From: Sulfurimonas sp.
GTDB taxonomy: Bacteria; Campylobacterota; Campylobacteria; Campylobacterales; Sulfurimonadaceae
DNA length: 64,000 nt
Assembly: GCA_027019335.1 (NCBI GenBank)
Contig: JALUWV010000028.1
Coordinates: 1-64,000, forward strand
Reading direction: 5' to 3'
In this document: piece after piece, positions 28,135 to 36,541 of the stretch
How the letters are laid out: each line of letters opens with the position of its first letter
Numbering within the stretch: the stretch's first letter is position 1
Position numbers and translations under genes: made by a program
The notes under the pieces: model-generated
Databases searched by the model: none
What the model was told of the DNA's origin: nothing
Seen by the model: only the letters and a program-made list of their open reading frames with translations

Positions 28135-29616
28135 TTAATGAGAAAGTAGTTTGTTAAAGCGATAAACAAGTGCTACATCTAAAACATTGGCATCTAAATC
28201 TCCATTCAGAGCAAGAATTTTTCCAGCCATAGTGGAGAGGGCAAGATTTTCTGACAGTTGGTATGATAAGCCTACCATCGGTTGTGTGATAGCTCCTCCT
28301 CCTGTATTAATTCTACCACCTGCACCTGCTCCTACAGCTAGTTCTGCAACTGCGTTAAACCCAAATCCTAGTGGTTGTACATATCCAAAACCAAACATCC
28401 CAGCAGCATAGCCACCTGCTTTACCTGCATAGGCTGAAAGTGCTTGTCCAGAAATATAGAGTTTATCTGTAAGGAACCAATCAAATTTGACACCTGTGAG
28501 TTGGACATTATCTTTACGTGAGGAATCTGTTGAGAGAGTATTTGAGTAAAGATATGTTTGATTGACAAAACGCATTGTGAATTTTTGACTATAGATTGAG
28601 TTGTAGTCAATTTCATTTTTCTTTGCACCCGCAGATAAAAAGTTTGTATTGATTCCAAAATTAACTTCAGCAAAAGGAGCATCAAAGCCACCATTGAGTG
28701 AGTGAAAATATCCTCCACCCATACGTAAATTGATGCGTTTAGTTGGACTATAGCTAAGCATTAATGAGGCTTTGGAAATACCACCACCTCCAGTATCTAC
28801 TTGTCCTCCTCCTCCAAGTCCCAGAGAAGCTTTTGTAAAGAGTTCTGTTTTTTTAGTAATTTTTGTTACATATGCTGCACCACCGAGAACTTCCATGTAG
28901 CCATTGGCACCTTGCAAGGCACCAGCACTCTCAAAGTAGGTAACGACACTTGGTGCTACATGAATACCATACTCCACACCAACTAAGCCAATACTCTCTG
29001 TTCGAATGACACCTGCACGTGTTTTCGTACTACTTGAAGGAAAATATGTTTGGTATGTTGCTACAAGGTAATCTTGATCATTGCTAAAGTAATATTGATG
29101 GAGTGAATCAAGATTGAGTTGATTATCAGCAAGGGTAGTTGTAAATTTCATATCTGCTACAACTCCAACTTGTTTAGAGTCGATTTGTCCATTTGGAAAT
29201 TTAATTAATGAGTAGTTGACCCCTAAGCTGAATGTTCCAAAGTCGGCAAGTAAACCAGAATATGCCTTAACCATAAGTCCACCGCCTTGTCCATCAGCAG
29301 AAGCACCGCCACCACCACCAAAAAATATACCAGAATCTATATATAAGTCTTTGATAAGTTCATATTTTATACCCGTAGTAAATCCACCTGTAAAGAAGCC
29401 TCCTCTATTGCCTGTAGCTGCTCCATATGCTCCAAAACCATAGTAAAAATGTTTGTTAGGGTGTAAAAGGTAGTTGAGACCAATTAAGCCCATATCTTCT
29501 CCATTATTTAAGGTAACACTTTCGTATGATGTTTGGAGAGATGCATGTCTATAATGCACACCATTTTTACTTAAAAGTAAAGAACTTAACACTAAGATGA
29601 GAAGAAGTGATTTCAT
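28135..29616 (-). CDS. Outer-membrane beta-barrel-like protein with three Gly-rich repeats
   Basis: A 493-residue protein with a signal peptide (MKSLLLILVLSSLLLSKNG) and alternating, aromatic-flanked strands ending in VALVYRFNKLLSH, suggestive of an outer-membrane barrel. Three similar units of about 60 residues each carry a Gly-rich stretch, then a TGGG motif, then LSY and LNGxxDA (FGGGGGASADGQGGG; LGLGGGGQVDTGGGG; VGAGAGGRINTGGGA). No named family is recognised. The ATG overlaps the dxr stop (ATGA), so it is translated with an isoprenoid gene. Confidence 0.75.
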   Translation of the reverse strand: MKSLLLILVLSSLLLSKNGVHYRHASLQTSYESVTLNNGEDMGLIGLNYLLHPNKHFYYGFGAYGAATGNRGGFFTGGFTTGIKYELIKDLYIDSGIFFGGGGGASADGQGGGLMVKAYSGLLADFGTFSLGVNYSLIKFPNGQIDSKQVGVVADMKFTTTLADNQLNLDSLHQYYFSNDQDYLVATYQTYFPSSSTKTRAGVIRTESIGLVGVEYGIHVAPSVVTYFESAGALQGANGYMEVLGGAAYVTKITKKTELFTKASLGLGGGGQVDTGGGGISKASLMLSYSPTKRINLRMGGGYFHSLNGGFDAPFAEVNFGINTNFLSAGAKKNEIDYNSIYSQKFTMRFVNQTYLYSNTLSTDSSRKDNVQLTGVKFDWFLTDKLYISGQALSAYAGKAGGYAAGMFGFGYVQPLGFGFNAVAELAVGAGAGGRINTGGGAITQPMVGLSYQLSENLALSTMAGKILALNGDLDANVLDVALVYRFNKLLSH

Positions 29617-30686
29617 AAGTTTCCTTGTAATATACTGCGACGAACTTCATTGTCTATATCAAAAACATCATCAATATTTTTTGGAAGCGTATCAAACTGT
29701 TCAAATGCTGTGATGATTTTTTTTGAGATGTCTAAAAAGCCTATTTTTTTGTTGATAAAGAGTTCTATCGCTGCCTCATTCGCTGCATTGACGATGAGTC
29801 CACGTGTAGGGTTGGCTAAGAGTTCTTTTTTTATCTCCCAAATAGGGTAGCGTTGAGAGGAAATTTCTCGAAATTCTAAAGCACCTGTTTTGAGTAAATC
29901 GACATGTTCTAAGATATTCTCATCCATTTTTTTATCGAGTGCAAAGGCGATAGGGAGTTGCATACTTGCATTGGCAAAGTGTGCGGTAGTTGAACCATCT
30001 TTGAAGTTTATCATGGCATGGATGAGTGACTGTGTTTCTATGATAGCATCGTATTCACCTTCGCCAAAAAGCCAGCGTGCTTCGAGGAGTTCAAACATTT
30101 TATTGACCATCGTTGCAGAGTCTATGGTTATTTTTTGTCCCATACTCCAGTTTGGATGTTTTTGTGTGTCGGCGAGTGTTGCGTTTTGGAGTTTAGAGAT
30201 GTCCCAATCACGAAATGCACCGCCACTTGCCGTGATAATCATTTTTGAAATTGGTCGTTCTTGGAGGAGGTACCAAAGTCCAAAATGTTCACTATCTATA
30301 GGTTGAATTTTTGAGGTATCTATAAAAGCACCTCCAGCAACGAGTGACTCTTTATTTGCAAGGGCAACTTTTTTATTGCATTTCAAAGCAGTGAGAGTAG
30401 GGCGAAGTCCTAAAAAACCGACGAGGGCATTGACGACTAGGCTACTTGAAGCATCTTCTATAGCTTGTAAAATAGCCTCTTCACCTGCATAAACACAAGA
30501 GTGATTGACTTTTGGGATGTCCTCTTTGTGTGCAATAACCACTACTTTTGGGGAATGCACTTGAAGTTGTTGATTTAGGAGGGCGATATTTTTGCCACAA
30601 ACAAGCACTTCGACTTCTATGCCAAAGCGTTTGGCGACTAAGAGGGTATTGACTCCGATAGAGCCAGTTGAGCCGAGGAGAACCAA
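29613..30686 (-). CDS. dxr: 1-deoxy-D-xylulose 5-phosphate reductoisomerase
   Basis: A 357-residue enzyme with the NADPH motif LLGSTGSIGVNTL at the very N-terminus, ALANKESLVAGG, the metal-binding DSEH and the flexible loop around SMGQKITIDSATMVNK. It makes MEP in the non-mevalonate isoprenoid pathway. The start is TTG placed directly after the TAG of cdsA (TAGTTG), with no clear ribosome binding site, so translation likely depends on coupling. cdsA-dxr adjacency is common. Confidence 0.95.
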   Translation of the reverse strand: MVLLGSTGSIGVNTLLVAKRFGIEVEVLVCGKNIALLNQQLQVHSPKVVVIAHKEDIPKVNHSCVYAGEEAILQAIEDASSSLVVNALVGFLGLRPTLTALKCNKKVALANKESLVAGGAFIDTSKIQPIDSEHFGLWYLLQERPISKMIITASGGAFRDWDISKLQNATLADTQKHPNWSMGQKITIDSATMVNKMFELLEARWLFGEGEYDAIIETQSLIHAMINFKDGSTTAHFANASMQLPIAFALDKKMDENILEHVDLLKTGALEFREISSQRYPIWEIKKELLANPTRGLIVNAANEAAIELFINKKIGFLDISKKIITAFEQFDTLPKNIDDVFDIDNEVRRSILQGNL

Positions 30687-31454
30687 CTAGACTAAACCAC
30701 GAAGGAGTACAAGCATGATGATGCCAGCAAAGAGGTAGCCGTCTATTCTATCAAGCATACCCCCGTGACCAGGGAGGATGTTTCCGCTATCTTTTACACC
30801 AGCAGCACGTTTAAGTGAAGACTCAAACAAATCTCCGAAGATAGAACTTACAGCAACCGCAAAAGAGATAAAAAAACCAACACTCATATCGACGATAGGC
30901 ATGCCAAAAAACATACCACCGACTGTGGCAACGGTTACTCCGCCAACGACGCCTTCCATGGTTTTGTTTGGGCTTGTTTCACAAAAAGGAGTCTTTCCTA
31001 TGCTTTTACCAACAGCATATGCGCCCACATCCGTGAGGGCAACCACAGCGAGAAGCCATAGCAGACTTAAAACTCCATACTCTTGGTACATGGTAAAAAC
31101 AAAAAGCATTCCCGCAGTTGGGTAGATAAATGGTAAGTAATCTTTCCAAGCAAGTTTTTTGTTGTAAGCTAAGGCACTTGCATAAATGAGTCCTGAGATA
31201 ACAAAAAGGTCATCGCCATAAGGATAGATGCCTGCAACGAGCCAGACCCCTATAGCAAAGGGAAGTAGGTTTGTGCTTTTGAGTTGAAAAAGCTTAATCG
31301 CTTCAGTAAATGCAATGAGGTAAATTCCACCAAAAACAAGCCAAGTTATGAAAAAACTATCGATATAGCCGATGATAAGCACAGAGGCTAAAAGTATGAA
31401 TCCTGTTACAATTCTTTCTCTACTGTTGTTAAATATTGTCCGCACTTTTTCCAT
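30687..31454 (-). CDS. cdsA: Phosphatidate cytidylyltransferase
   Basis: 255 residues from ATG 31454; an in-frame TTG lies four codons upstream. A multi-span membrane enzyme making CDP-diacylglycerol for phospholipid synthesis. The C-terminal CdsA signature is seen in SIFGDLFESSLKRAAGVKDSGNILPGHGGMLDRIDG (positions about 30750-30855), with the metal-binding Asp residues. Immediately followed by dxr. Confidence 0.94.
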   Translation of the reverse strand: MEKVRTIFNNSRERIVTGFILLASVLIIGYIDSFFITWLVFGGIYLIAFTEAIKLFQLKSTNLLPFAIGVWLVAGIYPYGDDLFVISGLIYASALAYNKKLAWKDYLPFIYPTAGMLFVFTMYQEYGVLSLLWLLAVVALTDVGAYAVGKSIGKTPFCETSPNKTMEGVVGGVTVATVGGMFFGMPIVDMSVGFFISFAVAVSSIFGDLFESSLKRAAGVKDSGNILPGHGGMLDRIDGYLFAGIIMLVLLRGLV

Positions 31455-31493
31455 CTCAAACCCCAAAGTAAAATTAGAGGAGATTATAGCATA

Positions 31494-31799
31494 TCAGACT
31501 TTAATATCTAGTTTATAAAGGGGTTCTTCTTCTGCATTTTCTTCTTCACTCTCTTCATGTTCACTTCGCTTTGTTTCACGGTCTGATTCATCGCGAGTAT
31601 GTTCCTTGTCTTCATCTACTTCTGTATTTTCTTCTGTAGGACGCACTTCTAAAACTTTTTCATCTTTTTCTTGGACAGCAGATTGTGCAAACATATTTTG
31701 AAGGTCAACACGGTTTGTATGTGCATTTTGCGTTGTTGCAACAGCAGGAGTCATTTGATTGGTAAAAATTGTACTGCCTAGAGGGCTTATAGATGCCAT
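31494..31799 (-). CDS. Acidic low-complexity protein
   Basis: A 101-residue protein. The N-terminal third is Thr/Ala/Gln-rich (SPLGSTIFTNQMTPAVATTQ), and residues about 43-93 are dominated by Glu, Asp, Arg and Lys (ESDRETKRSEHEESEEENAE), giving a strongly acidic, probably disordered region. No family recognised. It begins just after the NFACT gene stop (two bases apart), so the two are co-transcribed. Confidence 0.6.
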   Translation of the reverse strand: MASISPLGSTIFTNQMTPAVATTQNAHTNRVDLQNMFAQSAVQEKDEKVLEVRPTEENTEVDEDKEHTRDESDRETKRSEHEESEEENAEEEPLYKLDIKV

Positions 31800-31801
31800 G
31801 A

Positions 31802-33130
31802 CTAACTCCTTGTATCCACCTCGATGGTTTTGTACTTGTTATAAAGGACATTAGCACCATTTTGAATAGTGACTTCCCTTCGAGGAGTATAATCGACTAA
31901 AAATCTATCTTCTGAAGTCGTTGTGAAATCAACACACAAACGTGCGGCACTTTGGATGATATGTTCTGGAAGATTTTGTTTATCAGTTGTAATGAGGACA
32001 TGGCAAGAGGGTTGGTCTTTTAAGTGGAGCCAAATATCTTTAGCTCTTGCATTTTGTAAAAGAGAGATATTGCCTTTTTCATTTTTTCCAAGTTGGACTT
32101 TATAGCCTTCTATGAAAAAAGTCTCTATAGATTCATTGACTTTGAGCTTTTTATTTTGTACTCTTTTTGGAAAAAGGAGTGTGATTTTAGCTGTGTTTTT
32201 TGCATTTTGTACAGTATGGATGAAAAGCTTTGTATGTTCTATCTTTGAACGCAAGGACTCCTCTTCGATGTGGAGATGTTTGGCTTTTTGTTTGGCTTTT
32301 TTACTCTGGGTAAAGTACATATTGCTGATGAGGTGTGCAGAGGCATAGGGCTTTTCAAGCTCAATAGAAAGTGTTTTGCCATCATAATCAAGTAGTTCTA
32401 AATGCTGTGCATACGGTGAAATGGTATGGAGGTTAGAAAGGACAAGGTTGCCATAATGCTCACTCTGTTGTGCTTGAGCTAAGAGACTTGCTTCATCATC
32501 GAGCTTGTCATATAATTTTTGTAGTTTTTTGAGCTTTTTATTTAAAAAGGCAATTTTTTGCTTTTTGAGATTGTTCAGCTGTGCCTCTTGCTCTTTTTCA
32601 TAAACACTATATAAAAAGGCTTCGATATCTTCAATGGGGTACTCTTTTGCGACAAAGGGAGCAGGGGGTATATCGAGAAGTTTCTGCCCAACTCGTACCT
32701 CTCGAAAAGAGGAAAACAAATCCACATGACGGAGCGCTTCAAGGACAATATTGTCTGCATCTAAAATGATGACATTAGTATATTTTCCAGTAAATTCGAG
32801 TTGTAGATAGGTAATTTCCTCTTTATAAGCAGAAGCAAGAGCTGTTTTGATACGGATAATTTTGTCGCCGTTGAGAAGTTCAAGGTTTAAGATATTGCAT
32901 CGGTTAAAACGCTTGGCTAGGAGTATATCAAAGGGGGCATTATAGACTTTTGAACGCGGATACTCAGAGCATTTGAACATACTCGAGTTTGAGCGTTGCA
33001 TATTGCAGTAAATTGTCTCATTTTTATCAAAAACAATCTTGAGTGTCGTGTCATTTACACGGTAAATTGCAGAGATTTTAGAGAATTGTTGCAGATAGGT
33101 TTGTAGTTGTTTGAGATGGGAGAGTTTCAT
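31802..33130 (-). CDS. NFACT-family protein (RqcH/FbpA-like)
   Basis: A 442-residue protein with an N-terminal NFACT-N domain (YLQLEFTGKYTNVIILDADN), a helical coiled-coil middle (about 170-300) and a C-terminal NFACT-R (DUF814) domain with DIWLHLKDQPSCHVLI. In Bacillus, RqcH of this family recruits tRNA-Ala to stalled 50S subunits and adds C-terminal Ala tails. The protein is shorter than B. subtilis RqcH (about 570), with the helical region reduced. Confidence 0.85.
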   Translation of the reverse strand: MKLSHLKQLQTYLQQFSKISAIYRVNDTTLKIVFDKNETIYCNMQRSNSSMFKCSEYPRSKVYNAPFDILLAKRFNRCNILNLELLNGDKIIRIKTALASAYKEEITYLQLEFTGKYTNVIILDADNIVLEALRHVDLFSSFREVRVGQKLLDIPPAPFVAKEYPIEDIEAFLYSVYEKEQEAQLNNLKKQKIAFLNKKLKKLQKLYDKLDDEASLLAQAQQSEHYGNLVLSNLHTISPYAQHLELLDYDGKTLSIELEKPYASAHLISNMYFTQSKKAKQKAKHLHIEEESLRSKIEHTKLFIHTVQNAKNTAKITLLFPKRVQNKKLKVNESIETFFIEGYKVQLGKNEKGNISLLQNARAKDIWLHLKDQPSCHVLITTDKQNLPEHIIQSAARLCVDFTTTSEDRFLVDYTPRREVTIQNGANVLYNKYKTIEVDTRS

Positions 33131-33133
33131 TTT

Positions 33134-33670
33134 CTAGCCTTCGAGGAGTTTTGAGAGTGCTTCTTTCGTCTCTTGAATGTTGATGATACCTTGTCTACGT
33201 TTCTCTTGGAGTTCTTGATTGAGTTTTGCAATATTTGGCGGGATGATGTTTTGAATCTTGTTACGAATCACTTTTGCCAGTGTTGGACTCGCACCAGAAG
33301 AGGAGACGGCAATTTTAAGTGAACCATACTCTAAAAGAGCTGCAAAAAAGAAGTCACACACCTCAGGAACATCGACACAGTTATAGAGAAAATTTTGTGT
33401 TTGTTTATGTTCTAAGAGCATCTGCATTACTGCTTTTGAACCCGTAGCATCAATGATGATAAAAAAAGTACCTATATCTTCAAGTGAGAAGTTTTTTTGT
33501 CTTTTTTCTGCTTGAATTGTCTCAAACCCTCCTATAAACTCCGTAGAAATTACCTCGAAGTCTATCTCGTTTCTTTGCATGACTTGGGCTTTTTGTAGGG
33601 CAACTTTACCACCACCGATGAGAAGGATTTTTGTATTGCTAAGGATAATAGGGAGGGTCTTGTAGCTCAT
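33134..33670 (-). CDS. Precorrin-2 dehydrogenase / sirohydrochlorin chelatase (siroheme synthase domain)
   Basis: A 178-residue protein equal to the CysG N-terminal (Met8p-like) part: NAD motif LLIGGGKVALQKA (15-27), then AVSSSGASPTLAKVIRNKI. It oxidises precorrin-2 to sirohydrochlorin and may insert iron for siroheme. Sirohydrochlorin is also the substrate of CbiK encoded at 49.6 kb, so this step feeds both siroheme and the anaerobic cobalamin route. The uroporphyrinogen methyltransferase is not in the window. Confidence 0.87.
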   Translation of the reverse strand: MSYKTLPIILSNTKILLIGGGKVALQKAQVMQRNEIDFEVISTEFIGGFETIQAEKRQKNFSLEDIGTFFIIIDATGSKAVMQMLLEHKQTQNFLYNCVDVPEVCDFFFAALLEYGSLKIAVSSSGASPTLAKVIRNKIQNIIPPNIAKLNQELQEKRRQGIINIQETKEALSKLLEG

Positions 33671-33721
33671 AATGTTATTATAACATTTAAAGGCTTGATT
33701 AAGTTAAAAATAATAAAAGAA

Positions 33722-33747
33722 TGATATTATTTCGATAATTAATATCA
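33722..33747. promoter_or_regulatory. AT-rich inverted repeat upstream of the porin
   Basis: TGATATTATTT (33722-33732) and AATTAATATCA (33737-33747) pair at 10 of 11 positions around CGAT. It ends 15 bases before the GTG start of the porin gene, so it could be an operator overlapping the promoter. It is not a clear Fur or NikR box. Confidence 0.35.
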
Positions 33748-33762
33748 AAAAGGAACTTTACG

Positions 33763-35004
33763 GTGAAATTTTTACGAATCTTTTTTCTTCTTACAATGGG
33801 ATTTTACTCTTTAAATGCACATGATGACAAACGTATAGAACAAGCACAAACAGAACACTCTTTACGAGATATTTCACAAGATGTGGTGCGTATTGAGAGA
33901 GAACCTATAGGAAGACTCAATGGACAATTACGAACGATGTATGCTGGGTATCATCAAAGAGCAACAGGTGTTACTGATACCTATGCTACTGCTATGGGAG
34001 GTACTCTTAATTTTATATCACAAGATATAAAAGGGTTCAGTTTTGGGGCGGAACTTGCTCTCTCAAAAGACTTAAACTTTGCGACAGGTGAAAGAACGCA
34101 AGGAAAAAACAATGCGGAACTCTCCTCTTCAGATGGACGATACACTGCACTCTCTCAAGCATATCTGAGTTATAGTTATGATAAGTTGAAACTTCAAGCA
34201 GGACGTATTCTCATTGATACACCGCTTGCTGATAGTGATGACATTACAATGATACACAATACTTTTAGCGGTGGTGTTGCAAGCTATGAGCAGAGTGGAT
34301 TTACTTGGATGTTAGGGCATTTGAGTAAATGGCAGGGAACAGATGCAGGGCTGGATACACCATGGACAAAAACAGGTGAAAATGGAACGAACTTTGGGGG
34401 AGTTTCTTATGCGGATGGTTTGGAGTTTAACCTTTGGTACTACAACATTACACACTTCACGAATGCTTTTTATACAGATATGGGCTATCTTTATCATCTC
34501 AATTCAACAACAGATTTGCATATGGGCGCACAGTATCTTCATGAGTCACAACTCAGTGGAAGTGGTATCAATGCAGACATTTATGGTTTACTTGGAGAAG
34601 TTTTTATAGGGGATGCAACACTCAGTTGTGCTTATAACTATGCGAGTAAAAATGGTGTAAATGAAAGTAGCTTTTCAGGGTTTGGAGGGGGAACACTCTA
34701 TACAAGTATGGATACTATGATACTCAATGCGATTACAAACAACAGAAGTGCAGCGGCTCTTGTAAGCAGAATAAGTTATGTTCTTAATGAGATAAATTTT
34801 ACTTATGCTTATGGTAATTTTAGAGGGCATGCTGATGACGCAGGGGTAAAAGCAGATATTGTAGAACAGGATATTGTTGTAGATTACAGCTATAAAGAGT
34901 TTACATTTGCTCTGACATACTCCATCAGTCAAGATAGACAAAGTGGTATAAAAACAGACAATGATTGGGAGCGAACCGAGCTTTTGTTTGCGTATAATTT
35001 TTAA
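33763..35004 (+). CDS. Outer-membrane porin (Opr-like)
   Basis: 413 residues from a GTG start with ribosome binding site AAAGGAA. A signal peptide (FLRIFFLLTMGFYSLNA) is followed by a 16-strand-like barrel pattern ending in an aromatic residue (WERTELLFAYNF), the outer-membrane insertion signature. An acidic linker follows the signal. It resembles Campylobacterota Opr-family porins. Its place at the start of the cobalamin island suggests a nutrient role, but the substrate is unknown. Confidence 0.78.
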   Translation: MKFLRIFFLLTMGFYSLNAHDDKRIEQAQTEHSLRDISQDVVRIEREPIGRLNGQLRTMYAGYHQRATGVTDTYATAMGGTLNFISQDIKGFSFGAELALSKDLNFATGERTQGKNNAELSSSDGRYTALSQAYLSYSYDKLKLQAGRILIDTPLADSDDITMIHNTFSGGVASYEQSGFTWMLGHLSKWQGTDAGLDTPWTKTGENGTNFGGVSYADGLEFNLWYYNITHFTNAFYTDMGYLYHLNSTTDLHMGAQYLHESQLSGSGINADIYGLLGEVFIGDATLSCAYNYASKNGVNESSFSGFGGGTLYTSMDTMILNAITNNRSAAALVSRISYVLNEINFTYAYGNFRGHADDAGVKADIVEQDIVVDYSYKEFTFALTYSISQDRQSGIKTDNDWERTELLFAYNF

Positions 35005-35034
35005 ATTAGTTATAATTTGCAAAATTACACTAAT
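35005..35034. terminator. Imperfect hairpin after the porin gene
   Basis: ATTAGT (35005-35010) pairs with ACTAAT (35029-35034) and TAATTT with AAATTA inside, separated by a small bulge. It follows the porin stop directly. It also contains TATAAT (35011-35016), which could be the -10 box for cbiL. Confidence 0.35.
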
Positions 35035-35055
35035 AGCATAGGTTGTTAAAAAAGA

Positions 35056-35730
35056 ATGAATCAAAAACTTTACATGGTCTCTTTAGGGCCAGGAGATGTC
35101 GAACTTTTAACACTGAAAGCATTGAATGTTTTTAAAGAGTGTGATGCTATTTGTGTGCCTACAAAGAGTCAAGATAATAGCTTTGAAAAATCTATCAGTT
35201 ACAACATTGTTATGAGTGCTTTAGATGTGTTAGAGGTAAAGAAGCCGATTGTGTCTGTCTATTCGCCTATGCATTTTAAGTATGAAGATTGGGTAAATGA
35301 AGCTGAGGTTATTTTAGAGACACTAGGTCAATATGAAAAAGTTTGTTTTGTAACATTAGGGGATGCTGCGATATATTCGAGTATTTATTATCTTCTTGAC
35401 ATTATCAAAGACAAAAATGAGATGATTTACAAAAATTGTGAAGTTATCGCTGGGGTAACTTCCTTTAGTGCGGCTTCTGCGGTGGCACAAAAAGCTTTGT
35501 GTTTAGGGGATGAAGAACTTATCATAAAGCCTATTAACCCACGAAGTGCAGTAAAAAGAACAGAAGTTTTAATGCGTCCTAAAATCGGAATGGATACGAA
35601 AAGTTTAGGAGAGGGTGATTTTTATACTTTTGAAAATATGTACCTCAAAGATGCAAAAATAACACCCTCAAAGATAGAAAAGGTCAAAAAATATATGACA
35701 CTTTTCATCAACTTTGCCTCAAGAGATTAG
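35056..35730 (+). CDS. cbiL: Precorrin-2 / cobalt-factor II C20-methyltransferase
   Basis: A 224-residue SAM-dependent tetrapyrrole methyltransferase beginning YMVSLGPGDVELLTLKAL, the family's GxGPGDxxLLTLKA signature. The C20-methylase subgroup is indicated by the CVPTKSQD and TLGDAAIYSS segments. It adds the C20 methyl group after cobalt insertion by CbiK. It is the only corrin-ring gene on the plus strand here, converging with cbiH by a four-base overlap of 3' ends. Confidence 0.88.
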   Translation: MNQKLYMVSLGPGDVELLTLKALNVFKECDAICVPTKSQDNSFEKSISYNIVMSALDVLEVKKPIVSVYSPMHFKYEDWVNEAEVILETLGQYEKVCFVTLGDAAIYSSIYYLLDIIKDKNEMIYKNCEVIAGVTSFSAASAVAQKALCLGDEELIIKPINPRSAVKRTEVLMRPKIGMDTKSLGEGDFYTFENMYLKDAKITPSKIEKVKKYMTLFINFASRD

Positions 35731-36527
35731 TTTACTTTTTTCCATTCACCTTTTTGTTCACCATTGAGTTCATACTTATTTAAGTATCCGCGTGGTGTTA
35801 AAACTCTGCCATCACGTGTGAGTTTTGTTGTAGAATTACCGATGAGCAGAGTCGTAGACATATTGACATCAACATTTTCCACCCCTGCATTTATCAACTC
35901 TTTTGCCGTAACAATTTTAATCATTTGATTTTCACGCCCTAAATCACGTGCTATGACAACAGTGCGATTTTCATCTACAGTTTGTAACTGCTCAAGCATT
36001 CCTCTGTAGGGGTCGAGTCTACTTTTACTTTTAGGATTGTAAATTGAGATGACAAAATCAGCCTCTAATGCAAAGCGAATGCGTTTTTGAATAAGTTCAG
36101 CAGCTGTGAGTCTATCTGAGAGTGAAATGAGACAAAAATCTTGACTCAAGGGCGCACCTACTTCAGAAGCAAGTGCTAAAACAGAACTTATTCCAGGTAA
36201 AGCAGAGTACTCAATCTCTCCCCACAAATCATAAGTATCTAAAAGCTCAACCACTAAAGAACCCATAGCATAGACATTTGCATCGCCATTTGAAAGCAGT
36301 GCAACCGTGCGACCTTTTTTGGCTTCATCGATAGCATGCTGCACCCGTTCTATCTCTTTGGTCATTGGTGTTGTAAAAACTTCTTTATCTGCGACTAACT
36401 CTGGTAAATCTTTTGCATACTTTGTATAAGCAACGATTAAATCTGCCTCAGCAATAGCATTGATTGCTTCTTGTGTTAAGTATCGACTCCCACCTGCACC
36501 TGTTGAAACTAATGTTAATTTTCCCAT
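35727..36527 (-). CDS. cbiH: Cobalt-precorrin-3 C17-methyltransferase
   Basis: A 266-residue SAM methyltransferase of the CobJ/CbiH type: start LTLVSTGAGGSRYLTQEA (GxGxG variant), then LSNGDANVYAMGSLV, EYSALPGISSVLALAS and SIYNPKSKSRLDPYRGML. It methylates C17 and contracts the ring. Last gene of the minus-strand cobalamin chain, 14 bases after cbiG. Confidence 0.9.
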   Translation of the reverse strand: MGKLTLVSTGAGGSRYLTQEAINAIAEADLIVAYTKYAKDLPELVADKEVFTTPMTKEIERVQHAIDEAKKGRTVALLSNGDANVYAMGSLVVELLDTYDLWGEIEYSALPGISSVLALASEVGAPLSQDFCLISLSDRLTAAELIQKRIRFALEADFVISIYNPKSKSRLDPYRGMLEQLQTVDENRTVVIARDLGRENQMIKIVTAKELINAGVENVDVNMSTTLLIGNSTTKLTRDGRVLTPRGYLNKYELNGEQKGEWKKVN

Positions 36528-36541
36528 GTTTTTCCTTTGTT

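Noticed and set aside
33722-33747. NikR or Fur box
   Set aside because: Half-site spacing does not fit the Helicobacter NikR consensus, and the match to the Fur 19-mer is weak; kept only as an unnamed palindrome.
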